Part shown: positions 7,708 to 13,517 of the stretch, in pieces
How positions within the stretch are numbered: position 1 is the first letter of the stretch
Layout of the letters: the number at the start of each line of letters is the position of its first letter
NCBI GenBank assembly: GCA_964617105.1
Contig: CAZTWC010000080.1
Location: 1 to 13,517, forward strand
Length of the DNA stretch: 13,517 nt
Origin: CAZTWC01 sp964617105 [NCBI: uncultured Myxococcia bacterium]
Lineage (GTDB): Bacteria; CAZTWC01
Direction of reading: 5' to 3'
Notes under the pieces: model-generated
What the model was told of the DNA's origin: nothing
The model's input: the letters and a program-made list of their open reading frames with translations, nothing else
Database searches by the model: none
Translations under genes and position numbers: made by a program

Positions 7708-9939
7708 TTATTTTTCCGAAATAATCTGGTAATTACATTTTTTATTAAAACATTTCCAGATCTTATACCCCTGACGATTGCTTTTCTCTACTAAAATAGG
7801 AGATTGGCAGGTGGGACACTGTTTGTTAATTGGTTTATTCCAGGAAGCGAAGTTACACTTGGGAAAATTACTGCAGCCGTAGAATATCTTCCCGGCTCGG
7901 CTCTGCCGCTCAAAAATAGTACCGCCGCAATTTTCTTGGGGACACTTTACCCCAATGCTCATAGGCTTGGAAAAACTGCACTTGGGATAGTTGGCACAGG
8001 CCAAAAAACGGCCAAACCGGCCTCTTTTAACCAATAAATTTTCACCACAGCGGGGGCAGGTTTCATTCACCTCCTCGGTGACGGGAACGATATCTCCCTG
8101 ATCATTACGATAATATTCCATGGTGGTACGGCAATCGGGATAACCAGAACAAGCCAGGTAGGGTCCATTGCGGCCCCATTTGCTGTTCATCTTCTTTCTA
8201 CACTTGGGACAATCTATGTCGGTAACCATCTCCTCGGTTTTCAGGTTACGCATCTCCTTTTCCGCTGTAACCAGCAGTTTCTCCAGTTGGTTGTAAAACT
8301 TTTCCAACACTTTTATCCGGTCACATTTACCCTCCTCGATTGAGTCCAGTTGCCCTTCCATCTCTGCGGTAAAACCGACATCCATAATATTGGGAAAAGA
8401 TTTCTCCAGCAATCCGGTAACCACTTGCCCCAATTCGGTGGGGACAAAATAACCGCTGTTTTTAAGAACATATTTTCGAGCCTGAATAGTAGAGATAATC
8501 GGGGCATAGGTGGAGGGCCGGCCAATCCCCTTCTCTTCCAGTTCTCTCACTAGACTACCCTCGGTAAAGCGGGGCGACGGCTGGGTGAAATGTTGCAAAG
8601 GATTTAATTTTACCAACTCCAACACATCTCCTTTCTGCAGGGGAGGCAGTTTGAATACTTTGTCTCCCTTATTGCCGGATGTTCCGTAAACCGCCTGAAA
8701 ACCATTAAATTTCAATACCATGCCGGTCATCCTGAACCAATATTTACCCGCCAATATATCCAAAACAGTTTGATGGTAAACAGCATTTGCCATCTGGGAG
8801 GCAATAAACCGATTCCAAATCAGGGAATAGAGTTTAAACTGGTCGGAAGACAAATATTTCTTAATCTTTTGAGGTGGGTAATCAGCGGTGGTGGGACGAA
8901 TAGCCTCATGGGCGTCCTGGCTGCCCTTTTTGGCCGAATATATTCTGGCTTTGTCGGGCAGATAACTGTCGCCGTAGTCATCTTTAATATGTTGTCTGGC
9001 CCACCCCAGGGCTTCCTCGGATATCCGGGTGGAATCAGTACGCATGTAGGTGATAAGTCCCGCAGTTTCACTGCCTACATCAATACCTTCGTATAATCTT
9101 TGAGCCAGACTCATAGTTTTTTTGGTAGAAAAGTGATAACGGTTGGCGGCGTCCTGCTGAAGCCGACTGGTAATATAGGGCGGTAGAGGTTTCTTCTCCT
9201 TCTTGTTGGTGCTTATCTCCTCTACCACAAAGGGAAGGGTGTCCAGTTGCTCAACAATGGTTTTGGCCTCATCTCCATTTACAATTTTGGCTTTCTTTTT
9301 GCCGATGCGGTGCAATTTGGTAATAAATTCCGGATCTGAGTTTCCTTTAAGTTCAGCCTCTAGTGTCCAATACTCTTCCGGCACAAAAGCTTTGATCTCC
9401 GCTTCCCTATCAACAATTAGTTTTACCACCACCGACTGAACCCGTCCGGCAGACAATCCCTTTTGAATCTTTTTCCATAAAATTGGGCTAATCCGGTAAC
9501 CCACCAGCCGATCCAGTATCCTACGGGTAAGTTGGGCATCATAAAGCATCTTGTTTAACTCGATGGGATTATCCATCCCCGCCTTAATCCCCCGGGCGGT
9601 TATCTCGTTGAAACGGACCCGTAATATTTTATCGTTTACCTTGGAAATCTCCTCGGCGATATGCCAGGCAATGGCCTCTCCTTCGCGATCCGGGTCAGGA
9701 GCCAGAAAAATCTGATCCACTTTTTTACCCAGCACCTTCAACTGATTAACTACTTTTTGTTTACCTTTGATAACTTCCAACCTGGGCAAAAAACTGATTT
9801 CCACATCCACACCCAGCCTGTTCTTGGGCAAATCCTTGATATGGCCGTAACAGGCAGTAACTGAAAAATTATCACCAAGATATTTTTTAATAGTGGCGGC
9901 CTTGGCCGGCGATTCAACCACAATAAGCGACTTAACCAT
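7708..9939 (-). CDS. topA: DNA topoisomerase I (type IA) with four C-terminal zinc-ribbon repeats
   Basis: The product relaxes negative supercoils through a transient 5'-phosphotyrosine break. The 743 residues begin with the Toprim domain (SLIVVESPAKA, catalytic Glu9, and the acidic DxDxE cluster D82/D84/E86 within PDPDREGEA). The catalytic tyrosine is Tyr298 in ITYMRTDS. The conserved GLSAGRVQSV (161-170) and EKGIGRPSTYAPII (469-482) blocks are intact. The C-terminus holds four Cys4 zinc ribbons: C577/C580/C597/C603, C628/C631/C648/C654, C666/C671/C689/C695 and C708/C711/C730/C735. These normally bind single-stranded DNA and assist strand passage. An AGGAAA Shine-Dalgarno lies 6 bases before the ATG. 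A 97-bp gap containing a hairpin separates it from dprA, so it might be partly uncoupled from the upstream genes. Confidence 0.98.
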   Translation of the reverse strand: MVKSLIVVESPAKAATIKKYLGDNFSVTACYGHIKDLPKNRLGVDVEISFLPRLEVIKGKQKVVNQLKVLGKKVDQIFLAPDPDREGEAIAWHIAEEISKVNDKILRVRFNEITARGIKAGMDNPIELNKMLYDAQLTRRILDRLVGYRISPILWKKIQKGLSAGRVQSVVVKLIVDREAEIKAFVPEEYWTLEAELKGNSDPEFITKLHRIGKKKAKIVNGDEAKTIVEQLDTLPFVVEEISTNKKEKKPLPPYITSRLQQDAANRYHFSTKKTMSLAQRLYEGIDVGSETAGLITYMRTDSTRISEEALGWARQHIKDDYGDSYLPDKARIYSAKKGSQDAHEAIRPTTADYPPQKIKKYLSSDQFKLYSLIWNRFIASQMANAVYHQTVLDILAGKYWFRMTGMVLKFNGFQAVYGTSGNKGDKVFKLPPLQKGDVLELVKLNPLQHFTQPSPRFTEGSLVRELEEKGIGRPSTYAPIISTIQARKYVLKNSGYFVPTELGQVVTGLLEKSFPNIMDVGFTAEMEGQLDSIEEGKCDRIKVLEKFYNQLEKLLVTAEKEMRNLKTEEMVTDIDCPKCRKKMNSKWGRNGPYLACSGYPDCRTTMEYYRNDQGDIVPVTEEVNETCPRCGENLLVKRGRFGRFLACANYPKCSFSKPMSIGVKCPQENCGGTIFERQSRAGKIFYGCSNFPKCNFASWNKPINKQCPTCQSPILVEKSNRQGYKIWKCFNKKCNYQIISEK

Positions 9940-9960
9940 AATTAATTTCCTGTAAATAGG
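9940..9960 (-). promoter_or_regulatory. topA translation-initiation region
   Basis: On the minus strand AGGAAA (9951-9946) sits 6 bases upstream of the topA ATG and fixes the start. I see no convincing sigma-70 promoter in the remaining gap; a TATTTA element further upstream (within 9951-9960) lacks a good -35 partner. Confidence 0.5.
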
Positions 9961-9998
9961 TTCCGGTCTCCAAAACAGTGACTTTTATTATTGCACAA

Positions 9999-10017
9999 CC
10001 CGGCAATAATTGCCGGG
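9999..10017. terminator. Perfect inverted repeat in the dprA-topA gap (possible terminator or attenuator)
   Basis: CCCGGCAA and TTGCCGGG form a perfect 8-bp stem around a 3-base loop, located 20 bp after the dprA stop. In the direction of transcription it is followed by TTGTGCAATAATAAAA rather than a clear T-run, so it is not a textbook intrinsic terminator. It could reduce read-through, protect the dprA mRNA end, or bind a protein. The structure is certain; the role is not. Confidence 0.55.
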
Positions 10018-10036
10018 AATTGTTCCCAGTATTATC

Positions 10037-11317
10037 TTAGGGCTCCCTTAACCTGTAAATATTGCCCGGTTTTTTTACTATTCTGCCCTCAATCTCCATC
10101 TCCATTAACAGTGTATAGAGTTGGGCCAGATCACCTTCCATCTTCAACAGTATTTGATCAAATGTCAACTCCCCCCCCTTCAAACTATCCAAAAGTTTTT
10201 GGGCATTCTTATCGGGCAGCCTGACCGAGTTTTGGATATCTTTTTGGCCAGGATTACTACCTAAAGGCTTTGGCTTCAATAAAAATAAAGAACCCTGCCT
10301 TACTTTCTGACCATTCAAATTTTTATCCCCAGTGATGGTTGGTTCCAGAGGAGAAGATATCATCTCCAGGGCGTCTCCGGTATCTAAAATAGGTTTTGCC
10401 CCCGATTTCAACAGGTTATTGGAACCGCCACAACTCGGATTATCAATTGGACCAGGTAGTGTATAACATTTTCGGCCCATTTTCAAGGCATAGCCGGCAG
10501 TGATTAATGCACCGCTCTTCCTGGGAGCCTGAGTCACTACCACCGACTCTGCCAAAGCAGCCACCAGCCAATTCCGCTGAACAAACTGGTGCTTGGGGTT
10601 ACCCTGAGTGGGCATAAACTGGCTAATAACCGCCCCGGATCTCTCCACCTGTTGAAACAGATCCCAATTTTGGACAGGATATATATCATCAAAACTGCTG
10701 CCCAACACCACAATAGTACTGCCGCCAACCTGGCAAACTGCTTTATGGGCGGCTGTATCAGCACCTAAAGCACCTCCACTCACCACACAAATCCCCTTTC
10801 CGGCTAAAAAACCAGCCAGTCCAGAAGTTATTTTTTCGCCATAATTATCGATTTTCCTGGTACCAATAATGGCCACCGACCTGCTCATCAGCACCGAACA
10901 ATCTCCCCTTAAAAAAAAATATAGGGGCGGAGCTGGTATATCTAAAAGCCTGGCCGGATATTCCTGGTCCAAAATAGTTATCAACCTGGCTTTATGGCGG
11001 GCAGCAAAGTTTTTTATGGCCTCTGCCTCTCCTAAAGGATCAGTCTGTTGTATCGATTTCCGCCAACTATCCAGTCTTTTGGGGCTAACCAACTGATTTC
11101 TACCCAGGGAAGGCAGGTCAAAATTGTGACTGGCCCATTGAAAAACTCTACCTGGCGTGCCCACCTGGTCCAGCAGAGTAAAAATGTACTTACTCCCCAT
11201 CTGGTTCACAGCAGTCAAGGCCAGAAGAAAATCTTTCTCCTGCGATAAATCGGTAAACTCAGGATGATCTAGCAAATATTTTATCTTTTCACGGTAATCC
11301 AAAACTGTCATCTCCAC
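10037..11317 (-). CDS. dprA: DNA-processing protein DprA (Smf family), divergent
   Basis: The family binds incoming single-stranded DNA and loads RecA during natural transformation; many non-transformable bacteria also carry it. The 426 residues contain an N-terminal helical (SAM-like) part, a Rossmann core and a C-terminal winged helix (about 370-424). Core motifs are VAIIGTRKIDNYG (148-160), SGGALGADTAAH (180-191), ISQFMPTQGNPKHQFVQRNW (231-250), RKSGALITAGYAL (266-278) and CYTLPG (284-289). Several usual residues differ: GAD for GID, SQ for SE, RNW for RNR, and TQA for VEA. Together with a roughly 60-residue linker before the winged helix, this marks a divergent family member. The start is GTG at 11317, with GGGG 7 bases upstream; an ATG two codons later (11311) is the alternative. 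The gene begins 29 bp inside the upstream transglutaminase gene. Confidence 0.93.
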   Translation of the reverse strand: MEMTVLDYREKIKYLLDHPEFTDLSQEKDFLLALTAVNQMGSKYIFTLLDQVGTPGRVFQWASHNFDLPSLGRNQLVSPKRLDSWRKSIQQTDPLGEAEAIKNFAARHKARLITILDQEYPARLLDIPAPPLYFFLRGDCSVLMSRSVAIIGTRKIDNYGEKITSGLAGFLAGKGICVVSGGALGADTAAHKAVCQVGGSTIVVLGSSFDDIYPVQNWDLFQQVERSGAVISQFMPTQGNPKHQFVQRNWLVAALAESVVVTQAPRKSGALITAGYALKMGRKCYTLPGPIDNPSCGGSNNLLKSGAKPILDTGDALEMISSPLEPTITGDKNLNGQKVRQGSLFLLKPKPLGSNPGQKDIQNSVRLPDKNAQKLLDSLKGGELTFDQILLKMEGDLAQLYTLLMEMEIEGRIVKKPGNIYRLREP

Positions 11318-12797
11318 ACTTATACCCCAGTATCTCGATTTTAATTCTGGTTAAAATCTTGGCTAACTTCAAACTGGCCATTAAAATTGCTTTGTCATTG
11401 CTTCCACCCTGGGTCAATTTGATATGGGTCGCATCTATATTCCATTGGTTAAGGGCAGGATCCACCCCACGCCAACCACCGTTCAGATAGATTTCCACCC
11501 ATTCATGATAGCCAAAAGAATCCTGATAATAGACCAGCCCGTTGACAATTCTGGCCGGTATCCCCAGCGCCTTAACTAAAGAAGAAAAGAGGATAGAGTG
11601 CTCGGTGCAATCCCCCTGCCGGCTCTGTAGAACCTCCAGTGCCGAAGAATAGGCGCTCTGCAAATTCTTTTTATTAATATAAAGGTAAACCCAGGATAGA
11701 ATCTTCCTGGCTGCCTGTTCCCCCCTTATGCCGCCAACAATTTTTTTAACCGTGGTTTTAATGCGCTGGTCATCTACCTGTTCATAGCGACTGGCAGAGA
11801 TATATTTCTGGCGATCCTGCCGGTCCAATAACGCTGGTTCGCATTTACTACTGCCCCTGGATAAATTAATCATGGCTGTCCCGGAATTGAGCATGGTAAC
11901 CAGTTGGCACCGATTCCGGGGGATAGAGGGTAGATGCCCATTTTGAGAGGTAATCTTTATTCTCAAAAAAGAGATCCCAGACGGATCGGGTAACTTTCGA
12001 TCCGGTTTGATTAAAGACCAGTTCACAATATTGAGTAAATTCTCAAATTTATTAGCCTGCTTCTTCTTACTTTGCCGGCTCTCCATACCGATACTATCCA
12101 TTCGATTAATAACTATCCGGCCTTTAGAATCTAATCTCTCCAGAAAATCAATGCCCAACACTTTACCCTTGATTAGGGTTTTTGGGAGTTTATTTTTTTT
12201 TACCCTTTCTGAATTCACCTCTAAATGAATCTCCACCACATTACCCAATTCCTCCATAATAACCGGTAGGGTAAATATTTCTTTCCGAACACCGCCTTTC
12301 TGCCGAACATACATCTCCAACAAGGAGTTAAAAATAGTATTAGGGGGCAAGTCAATACTCTTCAGCGCTTTATCTCCCGGGATGCTTTCCGTCTTCAGCC
12401 GGCCATTTATGACTCGTCCCCGGATATTCTCATCCTGCTGGTCGATCTTCTTGGTAAAAAGGAATTCCAGAGGTTTGAAATCCGCAGTGGAGAGGCTGCT
12501 GATTCTGCTTTCTACAGTTACTTCATGTTCACCCCGATTGACCCTCAAGATGTTACTGCTTATCACCTCCAGCACCTTCATTTGCCCCATATATCCCTGA
12601 AATATCTGAATTTGCATATACCCCACCTTTTTACCGTGAAGAAAATGCTCCAGCCACTGCTCCTGCAATAGTTCTTTATCTTTTAAACTCCAGCCATGTA
12701 CAAAAGAGACCTCTATTCCCAGGTTAAAAAACCACACCCAAATACAAATAAAAGGCCACACCAGCCGGTTTTTAAATATTTTCATATCCACATCCAT
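11289..12797 (-). CDS. Exported or membrane-anchored transglutaminase-like protein
   Basis: The product has 502 residues. A basic N-terminus followed by a hydrophobic segment (about residues 11-35) acts as a signal peptide or membrane anchor, placing the rest outside the cytoplasm. Residues about 40-330 are beta-rich and unrecognised. Residues 383-460 are a transglutaminase/protease-like core: Cys397 in RQGDCTEHS, His431 in GYHEWVEIY and Asp446 in GVDPALNQW, a complete papain-like triad. Such bacterial domains may act as proteases, amidases or crosslinking enzymes; the substrate cannot be told from sequence. ATG 12797 and ATG 12785 are both possible starts, and the second gives a more typical signal peptide (MKIFKNRLVW). 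Its 3' end overlaps dprA by 29 bp. It is the first gene of the leftward cluster and has a good promoter candidate upstream. Confidence 0.85.
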   Translation of the reverse strand: MDVDMKIFKNRLVWPFICIWVWFFNLGIEVSFVHGWSLKDKELLQEQWLEHFLHGKKVGYMQIQIFQGYMGQMKVLEVISSNILRVNRGEHEVTVESRISSLSTADFKPLEFLFTKKIDQQDENIRGRVINGRLKTESIPGDKALKSIDLPPNTIFNSLLEMYVRQKGGVRKEIFTLPVIMEELGNVVEIHLEVNSERVKKNKLPKTLIKGKVLGIDFLERLDSKGRIVINRMDSIGMESRQSKKKQANKFENLLNIVNWSLIKPDRKLPDPSGISFLRIKITSQNGHLPSIPRNRCQLVTMLNSGTAMINLSRGSSKCEPALLDRQDRQKYISASRYEQVDDQRIKTTVKKIVGGIRGEQAARKILSWVYLYINKKNLQSAYSSALEVLQSRQGDCTEHSILFSSLVKALGIPARIVNGLVYYQDSFGYHEWVEIYLNGGWRGVDPALNQWNIDATHIKLTQGGSNDKAILMASLKLAKILTRIKIEILGYKCGDDSFGLP

Positions 12798-12881
12798 TTC
12801 CCAACCAAAACCCGATTACCCGCTCCCAAATATCCACCCACTGATGTCAACCAGGCATTAAAATCCCGGGAATTCTTTTCG

Positions 12882-12910
12882 TTTTTAAAACATGCCATCC
12901 AGCTTGTCAA
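12882..12910 (-). promoter_or_regulatory. Candidate sigma-70-type promoter for the leftward gene cluster
   Basis: On the minus strand a perfect TTGACA -35 (12910-12905) is followed after 17 bases by TAAAAA (12887-12882), a 4/6 match to the -10 consensus. It lies 84 bp before the transglutaminase-like ATG. A second perfect TTGACA (12850-12845) lacks a good -10. The call rests on consensus and spacing only. Confidence 0.5.
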
Positions 12911-12923
12911 GGGAAGGTTTTCT

Positions 12924-12952
12924 TTGACGAAGAATTACAAATATGATATATC
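12924..12952 (+). promoter_or_regulatory. Candidate promoter for the TonB-dependent receptor gene
   Basis: TTGACG (12924-12929, 5/6) is followed after a 17-base spacer by TATATC (12947-12952, 4/6), ending 44 bp before the ATG at 12997. TATGAT at 12942 is a better -10 sequence but sits only 12 bases from this -35. The placement is tentative. Confidence 0.4.
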
Positions 12953-12984
12953 TCCACTGTAAAAGTGAATATTATCAAGAATAT

Positions 12985-12991
12985 GAAGAGG
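12985..12991 (+). promoter_or_regulatory. Ribosome binding site of the TonB-dependent receptor gene
   Basis: GAAGAGG lies 5 bases before ATG 12997 and supports that start over the out-of-frame ATG at 12983. Confidence 0.65.
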
Positions 12992-12996
12992 TTATT

Positions 12997-13517
12997 ATGC
13001 AGAAGAACAATTTTTTTGTTCAACTTAATATCTGTTTATTAACAATCCTGCTATTGGCATCCCCATTTGCCCTGGCACAGGATATGCCGATAAAGATCAC
13101 TCACTTTTCCATCAACAAATATTTTGAGGGAGAAAATTTTACCATCAAAGGCCAGGTGCACAATGTCCACAACTTGCAAAAACTGCTGCTGCTCTATAAG
13201 CCAGAAAGACTTTTCCAATTTATACCCAAAGAAATGGTTATCAATCCTGTCAGCGGCTACTATGAGGTAACTCTGTCCAGTATAGAGTTGGAAAATTTTA
13301 ACTCGTTTGAGTATTATATTGCGGCAATTGACAATACCGGAAAAAGTCACCTGGTATTCAAATCCCCCGGCCAACCACAAAAAGTAACCAAAGAATCGCT
13401 TACCGATACCATGGATGAATTAATGGAGGGGCTGGAAACGGAATTTGCCGTATTCGGGGCAGAAGATGTGGTAGAAACCGCCTCCCGTCACAAACAAAAA
13501 ATCAGCGAAGCCCCAGT
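12997..13517 (+). CDS. TonB-dependent outer-membrane receptor with an N-terminal Ig-like extension (partial, 3' end outside window)
   Basis: 173 residues are visible and the frame is open at the window edge. A classical signal peptide (LLTILLLASPFALA, cleavage before QDMP) is followed by a beta-sandwich-like domain (about 30-125). Its YYEVTLSSIELENFNSFEYY segment and the IAAIDNTGKS strand fit the bacterial Ig-like pattern that ends in YYI-A-D--G. A short linker leads to VVETASRHKQKISEAP (about 158-173), the typical entry into a TonB-dependent receptor plug domain (compare the family pattern VVTASR-EQ-LSEAP). The family imports iron chelates, cobalamin, oligosaccharides or other large substrates across the outer membrane using TonB energy. 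The ligand cannot be inferred, because the barrel lies beyond the edge. The start is supported by an upstream GAAGAGG site. Confidence 0.8.
   Translation, partial: MQKNNFFVQLNICLLTILLLASPFALAQDMPIKITHFSINKYFEGENFTIKGQVHNVHNLQKLLLLYKPERLFQFIPKEMVINPVSGYYEVTLSSIELENFNSFEYYIAAIDNTGKSHLVFKSPGQPQKVTKESLTDTMDELMEGLETEFAVFGAEDVVETASRHKQKISEAP

Noticed and set aside
7278-7724. Plus-strand open frame of 148 codons opposite trmFO
   Set aside because: It overlaps the conserved FAD-binding and Cys53 part of trmFO; its product shows no family signature and it lacks a ribosome binding site.
12860-12880. Partial palindrome around CCCGGGAATTC as an operator
   Set aside because: The symmetry is short and imperfect outside the 8-10 bp core, and there is no second copy, so chance is adequate.
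13051-13380. Minus-strand open frame of 109 codons
   Set aside because: It is antisense to the TonB-dependent receptor gene, which has a signal peptide, a Shine-Dalgarno site and a family motif; the antisense frame has none.

Overview
The window looks like chromosomal DNA from a Gram-negative-type (diderm) bacterium of moderate, roughly mid-40s percent GC. The diderm assignment rests on two things: the start of a TonB-dependent outer-membrane receptor at the right edge, and a secreted protein at the left edge whose C-terminal part reads like an outer-membrane beta-barrel. The housekeeping genes are complete but fairly divergent. I cannot name the phylum from sequence alone; an under-sampled lineage is possible.

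Layout: seven minus-strand genes fill about 1-12797, read from right to left. They are a secreted transglutaminase-like protein (12797-11289), dprA (11317-10037), topA (9939-7708), trmFO (7699-6362), a 995-residue tandem AAA+ ATPase (6352-3365), an orotate phosphoribosyltransferase-like gene (3351-2668), and a large exported protein that leaves the window at base 1. The genes overlap or lie 0-13 bp apart, except for a 97-bp gap between dprA and topA that holds a perfect 8-bp-stem hairpin. A 199-bp divergent promoter region (12798-12996) separates this cluster from a plus-strand gene starting at 12997, the TonB-dependent receptor, which is cut by the right edge. No tRNA, rRNA, CRISPR array, insertion sequence or phage gene was seen, and no gap exceeds 300 bp.

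How the genes fit together: dprA, topA and trmFO are a commonly seen bacterial neighbourhood (DNA processing, DNA topology, tRNA T-loop methylation). Here that core is embedded among envelope or exported proteins (transglutaminase-like, nucleotidase-like/barrel, TonB receptor) and an unusual two-domain AAA+ ATPase. Stop codons embedded in the next gene's Shine-Dalgarno sequence at two junctions suggest translational coupling.

The most interesting item is the left-edge gene. Its frame is open for all 2668 visible bases. It keeps the two-domain plan of the UshA/5'-nucleotidase family, but nearly every recognisable metal-ligand position is substituted, and a beta-strand-rich, barrel-like region follows the nucleotidase fold. 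This suggests a surface-exposed pseudoenzyme rather than a nucleotidase.
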